From Hybos culiciformis (Eukaryota; Arthropoda; Insecta; Diptera; Hybotidae): DNA of 64,000 nt. Positions 12,261 to 25,800 of the stretch are shown here, piece after piece. The stretch covers positions 26,709,557-26,773,556 of the forward strand of contig OZ023273.1 of NCBI GenBank assembly GCA_964007475.1, written 5' to 3'. The first letter of the stretch is position 1, and every line of letters starts with the position of its first letter. The notes beneath the pieces are model-generated. The model ran no database searches, was not told the origin of the DNA, and saw only the letters and a list, made by a program, of their open reading frames with translations. The position numbers and the translations under genes are program-made.

Positions 12261-15200
12261 TTAAACTGACCTTTTGCTAAACTTGATATGAATAAAAAGT
12301 AACACAATTCCAAGTACTAAACAACAACATCCAACAATTATATATGCTATTCCTAAGAATGGATTTTTTCCACCAAGAAGTGAAGTTGTAGACAATATCA
12401 TTCGTTTCGAACCATCGAAATCAGAAACAGGATACCCTGCAATAAAGTATTGTAAGTTAAATGATTTCGATATTAGCCTTGTCTCCAAAATAACATTTAT
12501 AACCAATATTTTTTAAATTTTGAAATTTTTTGTCTAAAGTAAATTCATTTTACTTCAATATTCACAAAATAGTTCTCGTTTTAAATAATTTCAAGAACAA
12601 CTAACTAAAAAATACCAGTGAAATAAAAATATTTTTGGAGCAAAGGAAGGAATTGAAGATAATTATTGGTAACACTAACGATAGTTAACAATTAGAGTAT
12701 AATTTCCTCGTCCCAAACCATCTTCGTAATATTTCTGTGAATGATCGATTCGACGATATAATTTTCGGAAACTTGGTAATGCTGCAGTCCTCATCCAAAC
12801 GATTAAATCTTCATTCTACAAAAACAATAAATAAAAAAATTGCGTTTTAAGTGAAATGTTTTAGAACTAAAAATGTCTTTAACTTGCATGTGTATGTATT
12901 AGTGATCAATAAATACCACGATCTTACTCAAATGGAAAGTGGGAACTGTACCTTTTAAGTTTTTGATAATAAAAATATTAATCTACTTCGCTTTCTTCTA
13001 GAAATATACGTTATGTTGTACCCAGTATCGCTGATTTATATATCAATTTTCCCGCAGTCTATAAATTTTTATCGAAATTGGCTGCTGTGTCTTCTCTGAC
13101 CCACCGCATATTAGGTACAAGGTACAGGTACAAGGTACTCACTCGTAAAAAATTTGCAAATAATAAGTTGGAAGTAGTCTATGGGGCACCGAAACTGTGC
13201 ACACTTGCGGTAAAAACTAAAACTGTTTATAATATTTACATTCGTTTCACTTCCCATGCACAGATTCGGTTTATTTTATTTTTATTTATTTATTCGGTTT
13301 ATACCGAAATATTGCACTCTATTTCATATAATTTCATTTATAAATTAATTAAGTTACGGCGTGACGTCATGACATAACTTTAATTTCAGACACCCTAACT
13401 AAATTCATTTATGAAAAAATCGGTGCCGTAACGTTACTTTCAGAGAAAAGTCTGTTATTTTCATAAATTAATTTCGCCTAATGCATATGAAACAAAGTTT
13501 TTTAATGATCGATTATTAAAAGCACCTAGGTTAGGTTGAATAAAATTCTCAAAATAAATAACTTAATTGACATAAATATTAAATTATATTTATCGTCAAC
13601 CAATAGATAAATTCTAGTTTTAACGTAAATACCTGGAATCCATTATTATCAGGGTTATTCGGATCAAGCTCCCATAAATTCTTTTTCCAAGCTTTTGGTT
13701 TTGAGAATCCCTTTAAAGCTGAAATTGATATAATTAAAAATTAAAACATTATATGAAATTGAAATAAGAGTATAAAAATTTACCTTCTTCCAAATTTTTG
13801 GGATTACGAAATTTAATTTCTTTATCTGATGGCCAAGCTATTTTAGTATTTAATAATACAACTTTTCCATAATTTATAGAAACTAAATCAAGTGTATCTG
13901 AAATAAAGTAATTTAAAAAAATACTACTATTCAAACCCGGAGGTACATTTTACATGGAGTTTTATAAAAAATTTATTTTTTGGTTATCGCTTCTACGAAA
14001 AAAAAATATTTTTTTTAAATCAATTAAATTAGTTAATTGATAATTGGAATAATTGACTGCTTAAAACTGCAAAATCTTGCACTTCGAAGATACACACAGA
14101 TTTCATGTGAAGTGGAAAGAAGTTCTCATTTTACAACAAATTTGTTAAGACTAAAATTTACAATTTTGATTTTATTGAAAAATTTTGAATATATCAAAAA
14201 ATTAATATACGACAAAATTAATATAAAGCGAAAATTAAATTCATAAATTTTTAATAATTTTCTCCACTCTTATATTTTCTTTATTTGTTCAATAAAAAGG
14301 TTCCACGTTATTATTTTCTAAAAGGTTGCAATCATACTAAAAAATACAAAATGTCTATTTTCTTTAAAAAAATTATGTCAGTTCCATTAAAAAAAAAATT
14401 GAAAATTATTATTTCATTTTACTTTTACTCATTTATTGAGGACCACAAAAAATATCAAATAATAAAATAAAATATCAAAAAAAAAAAAAAAAAAAAAGAG
14501 ACCACTACTTAGAGTGAAATAGAATTGACTGTTCATAGTCCGTTGTAAATGAACTGATTTTTATAAATCAAACAAATTTTGCTCACATTTAAAATAACAT
14601 TTACAAAACACTGATCCCAATTTTGGTCTTTGTTTTTGTACTTGTTAAATTATCGATTTAAAAAGCTAAATTTTTAATGTATTATTGTTTTTTCCTTATA
14701 AGAATATTTTGTTTTTAATCTAATCTCTCTGTTACCGTTAAATAATGAATTTGCTATTGCACCGCAAGGTGCAATTGGAATTTGATCATTTCCTTCTTCC
14801 ACGGATGCAAATGGATAACAATCGCTCGAGGGAATTTCTGAAAGTCTGCCTAATAATTGTTCATCATCTCTTGACTTAACGTAACGTCGGTGATTTTGAT
14901 AATAGTTGCTTAAACCGTAATACATAAATACTTTTCCCTAAAAATATTAAAAAATTAAATTTTATATATTATGTTTTACTAATTTTTAATTAATATGTTT
15001 ACCGTGAAATCTTTGTCTAATGTAAAGTCAATTTCGCATATGCATTCATCATTGGGATTCATTTTAGTGTAATTTGCACATGTTGTATTAATTGTGTCCT
15101 TTTTTATACAATTAGTGTAATCAACTGTGTGCTCCCTAACCATGTCGGAGAAATATAATAATGCAATACCAATTGGGATAAATGCAACTCCAATTATGAA

Positions 15201-16406
15201 AAATGTTGGTAATACTGTGCCGGCTGTTAAAACTGGTTGCCATGCAGGTAATTTTTGTTGCTTAAATGCTGAATCTGTAAATTGAATTTAAAAATTTAAT
15301 TAAAAAATAATATTGTACAGTATTTTATTGAATTTTCAGTTATGATCGAAGTTTTATTTTAGATACGGGACCACTGTATAAGTTTTCTGGCTAAAGCTTC
15401 CGTTCATAAAATAGGGATCATCTTTATAAAAAAAAATGTTTGATAAGAAAAAAAAAAGGTTTTTAAAAATTAGAAAATAAAAATTACTTTCTAAAGGTCT
15501 ACTTTTTCGATTCATAATTGGCGCATATCAAAGAGATCAAAGAGTATGTATATCAAAGAGAATTTAATCCCATACAAAGAATATACCTAAATTAAAAAAA
15601 TGAAACAAAAAATCTTAAATCACAACTCCAAGACTTGTATTTTTTTTTTTTAATTTTTGATCTCACAAATGCTTTTAAAACTTTAAAAATAACAACAAGT
15701 TCTATATACCTAATTTATAAAGATTTAAAAGGCAAAATATAAAAACTTTGAATAAAAAATTTGAAATTCGCTATTAATTTTAATACGGGTAGTTGCGTGG
15801 TATCCGAGGAGAATATAATGCGAATGGTAGGTATAAATTTGCCATTAATAAATTGCTTGTGTTGAAGCTTAAATTTTCTAAGCAACTAGCTAGGTAGTTT
15901 TTATTTATTTTTTTATGTATGTAGGTAATATACGAACAGTTTACATAGACAAGAAAGATTTTACTGAATCTTGTTGGTAGGCATTAAAGGACTTTCCGAA
16001 ATCCTACAATATGAAAACTTAAACAGGCCAGTATCTCTGAAAACGAGTAATGTTAGCCCCACAATTGTCTTGAATTTGATGGTCTGAATCTACTCCCTTC
16101 CCAGTTACATTCAAATCGAGCTTGTATCCATAATCTACCTAGACTTTAGTCTATTCGACAACATCTACGTTGAGAGTTTCAGTCAACCCTAACCAACGTT
16201 TAGTCTGTCTACTATAAGATACCTAGTTGCTATTCCGAATCGATCGAGCCAATTCAATTTCGAAACGCTATCAGATATAGAAAATTGGTTAACAACCTCC
16301 ACCACTACCTAATTACCATAACAACGCAGTAGTAAAGTGGGTAGGTGTAGGTAACTTTTTTTTTACCTGAAGGTCGCTTCGATTTGGTGTTGTTATTCTC
16401 TGACAT
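12261..16406 (-). CDS. CDC50/TMEM30-type subunit of P4-ATPase flippases
   Basis: Seven exons: 16406-16367, 15274-15003, 14937-14736, 13897-13784, 13718-13633, 12815-12680, 12436-12261. Phases join to a 341-residue protein, close to the 350-360 usual for animal TMEM30A. Family hallmarks: [20 protein letters not shown] before the first membrane segment, [61 protein letters not shown], and [15 protein letters not shown] leading into the second membrane segment. Such proteins have a large glycosylated loop between two membrane spans; they escort P4-ATPases out of the ER and are needed for phospholipid flipping. Start chosen at [13 protein letters not shown], with no upstream in-frame alternative sought. 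Divergent from the rhomboid gene, 3.4 kb away. Introns at 12816-13632, 13898-14735 and 15275-16366 contain nothing recognised. Confidence 0.93.
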
Positions 16407-19400
16407 TTTTAAATAATTAATAAGAGTAGCACCAACTTTAACAATTTCTCTATTAAATAACAAAAATTAATTTTATTTTAATTTCTTAAAAATAAAAATG
16501 ATTTAATAATTAAAAGCTAAGAACATTTCTTTTTGTTGTAATGTAAAATCAATAAAAAGTCAGTGTTGCCAAAGTAGTATTTTCCAAGTTTCACTTCAAA
16601 AAAAAAATGAATAACGACAAGGCCGACTAAAGGTATAACACAATGGGGGAGACAAGCTACAAACGACTGCCTACATATACCGTACATTTCACTTGAACTT
16701 AATTGAATTCTACTTAGTCTTTTGAAAGTTTTTCACTTGAACGGACTTAATTTCGGGGGTTGGACATTTGTCCGCGGGACATTTGTCCGCGGGACATTTG
16801 TCCGCGATTTGTTTTTGTATCGCGGACATAAAAATGAAATTTGTCCGCGATTCAAAATGTCTTTTGTCCGCCGCGGATAAATGACATTTTCCAAAATGTC
16901 ATTTGTCCGCGATAAAAATTAATCGCGGACAAATGACATTTTGCAAAATGACATTTGTCCGCTAAAAATTTGAAAAATCAATCGCGGACAAATGACATTT
17001 TGCAAAATGACATTTGTCCGCTAAAAAGTTAAAAAATCAATCGCGGACAAATGACATTTTGCAAAATGACATTTGTCCGCTAAAAATTAAAAAAAGCAAT
17101 CGCGGACAAATGACATTTTGGAAAATGACATATGTCCGCTAAAAATTTGAGGCTAAAGTGCAGATGACGTGAACCAATCAGAATCGGCACAACAAGAGAG
17201 GGTGGTGGGGGGCGGCGGGCGGGCGGGTGGACTGGTGGTTGGTCAGTGGGATTTGCGGCGTCAGCAAAATGACATTTGTCCGCTAAAAATTAAAAATTTC
17301 AATCGCGGACAAATGACATTTTGCAAAATGACATTTGTCCGCTAAAAATTCGAAAAATCAATCGCGGACAAATGACATTTTGCAAAATGACATTTGTCCG
17401 CGAAGTTTTCCATACAAATTTCACCGCGGACAAATGTCCCGCGGACAAATGTCACGGCGCCTTAATTTCTACTTATTTTGACAGAAAAGCAAAACAAAAC
17501 ATTTTTTATTTGTATTTTCTATTTTTATTTTTCCTAATTTGATTGAATTAAAATTTTTATTTATTGTTTTTATTTTTGACAGATTAAATGTTACTGCCAA
17601 GAAGACTGTAAAAGAATCGCAAAACAAGGCAAAAAAGACAATACTAGACAATAATAGACTAAGAATGTATTTACTTATGAGGATCTTTCTCTTTTGAATT
17701 ATTTTTATACCGGAAAAGCCAAATTTAAGATCAAAGAAAGTTGTAAAACACTCAAATAAGTCAAAGTGTGTAGAGCGTATAATATGAGAAGGAACAACAT
17801 TGGAGCTAACGGTTACAAGCGACTTTTCGGCTTGGGATAAATAAGAAATTTTCTATTTTGTATCCCGGAGACAACTAAACATTTAATTTCAAATTCTCAA
17901 ATAATTCTGAAATTATTGGTAATTGTAGCTGTCGCTTGAATCTCTTATTAGCCCTTATCATGGAAGGCGCTGTCGCCTGTCGCTAAAGTCACCGACTGTA
18001 TTTACAAAGCGCCTTCAACTTGGTGCGATAACACTTGATTTTTTTGGTGAATAACAGCAACACCTTATGAAAAAAAACAAAAGAAAACGTTTCAAAAATT
18101 TTTAGGTTTTTAAAAGTTTAAAAATTTTAATTCAAACCATTAAACAGCATACAAAACAGCAAAAAAAAGTTTTTCAAGTTTTTACGCATAACGAGGACGA
18201 GCCCGCACAAATTCTTCGGAGTTTTCATTAATAGTTTTTGTAACACATTTTTTTTAATTGAAAACTAGAGATCCGTATCTGTAAAACGGGGGCTTTCTTC
18301 CAAAACCACCTTGGACTCCGCCTCTACTTCCTCTACAAAAATGTTAAAAATCGGGGTTAAAAATTCTACTAGACGTCTACTTGAAAGCAGGCGAAAGTAA
18401 ATTTATTAAGACGACAAAAAAGACTACAATCATCAAAATTTTAAATTAGATTTATATTCTCAAAATTTCCAATTCAAAACGGGAATAATTTAACTATAAT
18501 AAAAAACGAAATAATTGATCTTCTAGTCAGAGTAGACGCCTGTATTTATTAATCTTCCACTGTGATGCCGTATTTTTTATATATAATTTATATACATATT
18601 TGAATGTGAAAAAAAATAAATGAAATTTTTTTCTTTCAATTACAAAACCATTACAAAACCATTACAACCTTACAAAAAGTTACCCAAATATTATTGTTAA
18701 TTTCGGTGGTAAAATTCTTAAGAATACAAATTATGGTAAAAATAAATAATTTCAATTTCAGAATTAAAATTTATAATAATTCAAAATTCAGATAATAAAA
18801 AAAGGTTCGGAAATTCTTCAATTTCTATAGTAAAAATGTAAATAAAAATAAAATTTGTAAAAATTTGTACAGCTTGTAGCAAATTCTTTTTTTTTTTTGT
18901 TATAACATTGCTACAGTGGTTTACATTGCTCTGCTTGTAGTTAAGAAAGAGTGGTTTTATCCACTGTTGTTTGTCAAAATAACAGCTGCTTATGACATGA
19001 AAGAAAAAAAAAGCAAAGAATGGAATAAAAAATTTGATGTTTTTCAATAAACGAAATTTTACAAACGAAAGAATTGTGCTTTTGTTCAATTAAAAATATT
19101 TAATCGAAAACCAGAAAACTAGATAACTTATACTGTATAATTTTTCAACAGAGTTAGTTTATTTATATACACTATACAGGCACCTACTAGGTATATAATA
19201 TAACTAATTTACCTATTGTGGAATGCGGGACAGAACAAACAATTTTTTTTGTTAACCTGTTGTTTTTTGACTTTTCCTTATATTTTTAGAAGTGTTGTCA
19301 CTGATCACTGTCAGTCTTTTATTTTGAAATAAGATTGAACATGTTAATAAATTAAAGAAAAATATTTTTTTTACAAATTACGATTATTATCAAAAAAAAA

Positions 19401-19828
19401 CGCGACAAACGACCAACTTTTTACTTAGTTTTTTTTTTCTATTTGTTTACAAAATAAATTTAGTTTTAATTAAAGAGTGAATAATGCACAATGTTATTTT
19501 ATTTTACTAAGAAATAATTTTTATAAAATTAAACGATTACAAATAATTCTATAATTGTAATTTTCATTAGAGCTTTGGCGGTATTCTTAGTCTTTAGCAA
19601 AAAAAAAAATGATAACGCCCTAAAGATAAAAATATAGTAAGGTAAAAACTTTCTAAAATTAAAATCATAATTGAACTAGATTTAGAGAAACTAAAGAGAA
19701 AATCGAATCAGATATTTATGTAAAATAAAAACCATTTTTGTCGGCAAAAATATTATATAAATATATTTATTATACAAATATAAAATACAACTTAGATAAT
19801 AAGTTAAAAAAAAAAAACCAAGAGCAAT
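16407..19828. other. Divergent intergenic region, CDC50 / rhomboid
   Basis: Should contain the promoters of two head-to-head genes. 16757-17462 is occupied by a foldback-like element. The remainder (17463-19828) is AT-rich without a credible ORF; small minus-strand ORFs near 17.5 and 18.9 kb have no coding signature. Confidence 0.6.
16757..17462. mobile_element. Foldback-like element with GCGGACAAATG units and GC-rich core
   Basis: The ends are inverted: left GGACATTTGTCCGCGGGACA, right the complement of GACATTTGTCCGCGGGACAT, preceded outside by GGGGGTT and AGGCGCCG. Inside are about seven units of roughly 60 bp: CGCGGACAAATG, an imperfect palindrome ACATTTTGCAAAATGACATT, then TGTCCGC and an A/T spacer. 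Near 17150-17270 lies a GC-rich non-repeat core containing GGTTGGTCAGTGGGATTTGC. That core is the reverse complement of the core in the element at 1140-2100. No transposase ORF. Probably a non-autonomous foldback or MITE-like element; superfamily unknown. Confidence 0.75.
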
Positions 19829-22800
19829 ATGCCACAATTAGTAGAACCAAGTAGTCAAAGGATAGACCCACAACAAGAAGAAATCCCATTACAGCAAATG
19901 ACATCAGGAGAACGGCAGCAGACTGAAATTCCCTTGGAACGTCAAGAAATTTTTAATATATTCAGAGAGGTAGGTAATTAATAGTCCCTTAAGAAAAAAA
20001 ATAAACAATATTACAGCTGATAAAAATCGTAACATTATTGGGACTTCCAGATTGTGTTGTGAAATAAAAAAAAAATACAAAATATAAATAATTTGGAGTT
20101 GAGGGCGTGGAGACGGAGGGTTTGATTTTAAAAGATTAATAATTCAATTAGGTATGTTTATTTATTTTGCAAGAAAAAAAAAAATTAATCATACATAGGG
20201 TCATTATATGTTTTCTTTATTTTTCGAAATTTTTGTCTCCCTGTATATTATTGTAAACGTTCTTCGAATTCCAAAACAGGAAATTTTTTTAATTGCATAC
20301 TAATACTTGGAACATAAGTAATTTCTTCAAATTTAAAATTAGTTTTTATATGGAAATTCCTTACAACATGACACAACATAATTTTTAAATTAATCAATGC
20401 GTATCTCCATCCAGGACAACTTCTGAGTCCCTTCACAAATGGAATAAAAGCATATGCGTGTATTTTTTGGAAATTGTCTTTCAAAAAATGATCGGGATAA
20501 AATTTGCTTGCATTCTTGCCCCATATATTCTCATCACGATGTAAATGGAAAATATCTATGCATATTTGTGTTCCTTTTGGAATAGTGTAGTCTCCTAAGC
20601 TAAAATTTTCCAAACAAGATCTAGCAATTAGAGGAACTGGAGAAATAACTCTCAAAGTTTCTTTAATCACCATTTCAGAAAACGTTAGATTTTTCAAATC
20701 ATCGTAAGAAACTTGTAGATTTTTGTCAGGATATATTGATATTATTTCATCAAAAACTCTTTGTTGATATTCAGGATGCATGGCTAAACACATCAGAACA
20801 TAATAAAATGATAAAGCAGATGTTTCAAAAGCCTGAGAAGTAAAATTAATTTCCACATTTATTTGTATGTATCTGTGATTAAAAAAGTAAATTTTTATAT
20901 CATATAATATGTTAGATAAAAAAATTCCCTATAAAGTGTTTCCAACGTGTTCAGTGCGTGTAAACACGAACTAAACACTTTTCCTAACCTTAATTTAAGA
21001 AGAGAATAAGAATATTACAGCTAATTAGCCTAATTCAGGACTCATGCATATAGATAGCGAATTTCAATTCAGGGAACATCACAACAAAAATCCTTAACGA
21101 GATACCAAAATAGTGTAGGCGCTAGTATAAATACACGATACTTTTCAAAAATTTAAATATCCTTACTTTTATTTAACCTATTCTTTTTACGCTTTTTATA
21201 TCTTCTGTTGGTTACGTTTTTTGAAAGCTTTGTTAAAGTAAACGAATTTGACTTTATAATTAAAAAAAAAAAACACACACACACACAAAACAAACGAGTT
21301 GATAAAAAAAAAACTCTATTCAAAAAAAACTATCTAGAATTTTTCTATACTAAAAAATAAATTTCTTCACAATAAAAAAGCTTATACTGTTGAGTTGATA
21401 TAGAATTTTTTTAAAATAAAATTAGGATCTTGTTCTTGTTTTTTAGCTCTTTAAGATCTTTGAAAAGAGTTTCTGAACATTGTTGTTCTGAGTTCTATTA
21501 GGTATGAGTTCTTTTAGGTAGTATTGGATTTTTATTTTCTAGGTAGAATTAGGCATTTATTTTGATAATTTTTTTTATGAAAATTAATGGAAAACCATTA
21601 GGTACTGAACTAGGATTTTCAAATCCTTAAATGTTATTTTGTGGCGAGGAAAATCTACAATTTTTGCCCCCCCATTTTATGTTAAGATACCTATAGTATT
21701 TCGCCAAAAATACTAAATATAATACCATAATGCTTTATGCCCTGTTGGCGTTGATTCTGACACCCTACCATAATATAAATACGGCCACTATTATTTTATA
21801 TCATTTTTGTTATATTCTCATGAAATTACTATTAAATTATAAATGTATTAAATTTCTTAAGTAGAAATATAATTAATTTTTCTCAAAGGATTTATAATAA
21901 ATACTTATTTCATATAAATTATGAAAATTAATTTGTTATGTTAACGGTTTTATTAAGATTTTGGATTATTTTCAAAAACAAATTTCGGTCTTAAAATACA
22001 TACAAATAAAAAATTCGTGAAGACATCTTTCATTTTCTCGATATCTGTCATTTGGAACAAAGATCAGACCTGTATGAAGCTGGGAAATGAAAACAAAAAA
22101 TTACGATTTTAGCATTTTATGTGACTGTACTTTGGGATCAAAGATGAATTTTGGAAAACGAAAAATTTACCTAGACATAGTCTGGGCTCTACTTTTGACT
22201 GGGTTACAAGAAAAAAAATAATTAAAGACCTCTCTTAGAATTTACTAAAATCAAAAATCTTATGTGAGAATGATCATATATGTAATTATGCAATACTTAC
22301 AGCAACCACTAGTGTGATTATTTCCCTTCTCAATTCAGGTAAAGTCATAATATTTGATTTTATTAAATTTATTCCATGATCAATCAGTATATTCTTTGCC
22401 TTTTTAATATCAATTTCTAAATTTTTATTGCAATCAGATTCTTGTGGATTTTTTTTCAATCTATCTTCAAAAGTCTAAAAAATCAAATTAAAAAACAAAT
22501 TTAAAATAAAAACAATTTCATTAGGAAAAAAATAATCATACTTTATTAAAAATTGAATAACTTTCGTTTACTGTTGTTGTTATAAATTTCCATCGGTCAG
22601 TGAATTCAAATATAAAGTTATTGTAGAACCAGGGAGAAAACATTCTCGTTGCGACGATTTTCATTATTCTAAAAAATTACAAAGAAATAATTTTTTTAAT
22701 TACAGATAGGTATAAAATACTTTCGGATAAATTCTTTACAATTGAACTGAAATCATATTTTTCATCTAAATCCATTTTCGAAAAACAACACACACACTTA

Positions 22801-25800
22801 ATTCAAGTGAGACAAATTTGAAAAATGACACAAATTCCAGTCCGAGGTGGGAATCGAACCAACGACCGAACACGCCGTAGGATAATGGCAATACCACTAC
22901 ACCATTCAGCCCCAATCCTGCAGAGATAATCGGGGTTCAACCATTTTCTTAGGTTCCCTCTAATTGAAATCTGTCTATTCACATACTAAATTCATTAAAC
23001 TTAATAAACACTACAAATTTCAGAAAATTGTACGAGCCCTGCATATCATAAGACCTCGTACGGGGTTTTTTTTTGGTTTTGTTCTACTTTTTTCCAGTTT
23101 TTTCCAGTTTTGTATTTTTTTCCCATAGACAAACCTTTTTTAGGAGTTTTTGGTCTTTATAAAAAAAAAATTTTTTTAAGTTAAACTTTTTTTTTTGGCA
23201 TCGCAGAAATTTTCGAAGGATCCAGTTTGAAGGTCATTCGGGAGTAGTTAATTTTAGCTTTTTAGGTTTTGTCGATAAAATAAAGGACAGAATCAAAAAA
23301 CGCCTTTGAAATTCCAAAAAACAGGTCAAAATTGCTATTTTTCGCTAGTATGGTTGTTGATGAACATTGGTAAAAACACATTCAAAAAAATTACCCTCAC
23401 TTCATGATGTTAATAATTATTATTTTTTTACTAATCACGCCTTTTTCATGAAATTTTTTAAAAATTGTTTATTTCTCTAATTTTAACTTACCTGTCAAAT
23501 TTAACTAGAAAACTAGGATCTGGAATTGTTGTCCCGGCCAAATTTTCTGCAAAAAACAATAAACTTATTCAATTCATTAAATGAAAATGTAACAATAACA
23601 ATTACAGGCCTAAGTAAATAGTAAGTCATCATGTTTTATTTTTTAATAATTTTTAAGTCTTTGTTAACCCATAATTAATGCTATATATTATGTACCTACA
23701 TAATGTTTATTTCTGGCCTCATTAATAAAAACGATGAAGGGGTTCTAGAGTAGATAGTAGATTCACATATACAAATAATCTATTCAAATACATTTAGTTC
23801 TATTGAACATTGGCTACCATTTCAGAATTATTTTTGATTTGAGAACTTTAAATGTTTAGTAAGATAAATTTCCATATACCTCTACTAATTTAATTTCATT
23901 CACCATTTAAAATCAATCATTTCACACAACAAATAACAAAAATTGAAATTGAATTCTAATTACATTTTTTAGGTGCCATTTGAAAGGTAATTGGATGTAA
24001 CGAGGATGTAACATATATAATTGCAAAATTGCTGTTTTTTGCAATTGATATAAAAATGTACAATTTTTTTTTTTTTTTTTGCTCTAAATCTAAATGTATT
24101 TTATTCCCAGATTTAAGATCTGGTAAGCTTTTTGTTTCCTTCACAAAAAGTAAATTAACTTTATTTGAACGATTTCAACATATAAATAAATAAAAAATTA
24201 ATTACCACATGATATATTGAAAGTAATTCCTTTCAATAGGAATACCAAATTTTCAATTTTCTTCGAACCATTTGATGTTTTCAATTCACACTTTAAGTCT
24301 TCAATAAACCATTTTACGTACTTGTTGAAAGTTGGAATAAATGCTATCAAACTACTGTGATGAAAAACTGGATTCAGAGCTTTTCTGTGCTTTGACCAAA
24401 CTGATTCTAAATGAAAAAAAAAGGTTCATGTGATCACACAATTAAGTTTGGTTAATGTTTTTGAAGTTTAGAACTTTTTAAACTTTAAAATTAACAGATA
24501 CAGATCTATAAATTTATGAAAAAATGCCAATTTATTTTATTTTAAATTTAATGTGCATATGTATTATTGAGAACTATGTTAAGACTCTCCTTTTCTTTCT
24601 AATAACATGATTAATTGAAGCCGCAGTCGATGCCATAACAATTAATTTTTACACTAGTTAAAAGAAAAGAACAATTAAAGTAATAAAATAATATTAATTT
24701 ATATACCTTTTGAAGCAAACAAATTGTCACCTCCCAAAGTATGAATTAGAATTTCGTAATTAATTGCTTTGTTGACAAAATTTGATGACGTTAAAATTTT
24801 TTCAGCAGTATCGGGATCTGATACAGTCAGGAAAAACTGTTGGCCCAAAAAACCAGAATAAACAGTTCCATAAGTCTTCCGACGATCTGCTAAGACCGCA
24901 AGAATTTCTATAAAAATAAAAAAGTTTGATCAAGAATACAACGGTAATAAATCAGATTTTTAAAATAACGTGAACAAATTTAAACTTTCTTTTAAATTGG
25001 CGACCCACATTTATTCTGTATGAACTAGATTTGAGATAAATCAAAATAATCAACCATATACGCGGGGATTCCAGATGTAAATTTTGTAGACGGACTTATT
25101 TAAAAAAAATACCAATTGATGCAGAATTATTAATATTTTGTAGGTCTAGAACCCGCCGTCGATAAAACATCTTCTGTGGGAGCTATCGAAAAAGGTAGAA
25201 TCTAATAATAAATCAAAAAAAAAGTATCGAATGTAAGATATTTGACTATTTTCAATATCGCCTTGTAGTAAATTCTTCGAGTTATTCTTTTAGCATTTAG
25301 ATATTTAGGATTATAGAATAATATAGGGGAAAAAAATCTAACAGCTTAAACATCCCTATTATTATGACAAAGAAATTTTTTTAAACCAATTTTTCCTAAT
25401 ACCTAAATTATTGCAAAACTTGCTGGAAATAGTCAGCATTAAATTCGCTTCAAAGTTTCCAAATTTAAGAGATATGTAGCTTTAATTTAATCATTTGTTT
25501 TGTCGCATTTGTCACATTTGTTTTCTAATTTCCTCACGATACCCTCGTAAATTTTCTTTTTTATGTTCAAAGAGTGTTTGCGAATAAAAATTTCTTTCAC
25601 ATTTCATTTTAATAGATCACAAAAAGAAATTTATCTCACAAAACAAAAAAGTGTACATGCTTTATTCATAGAGGTTTATAATGTGAGATATTTTGAACAC
25701 TGATGATAATTTTGAAATTTTGACTCAACATTCGAATACGCGGGAGTTTTTATATAAATGTTATAAATAGGTGTCAGTGTCACACTGTGACAGGCAAAAA

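Noticed and set aside
13078..13377. 99-codon plus-strand ORF in a CDC50 intron
   Set aside because: Lies wholly within an intron, opposite strand, starts at a non-ATG codon and has no domain.
20833..20856. Codons upstream of AFETS in the last P450 exon (reading MEINFTSQ)
   Set aside because: A good acceptor (ACTTCTCAG) lies just before the Ala codon, and the preceding exon supplies VVA, completing the I-helix; those codons are intronic.
22781..22914. tRNA gene
   Set aside because: A and B boxes are present, but the acceptor and anticodon stems do not pair properly and a SINE body follows, with two related copies elsewhere.
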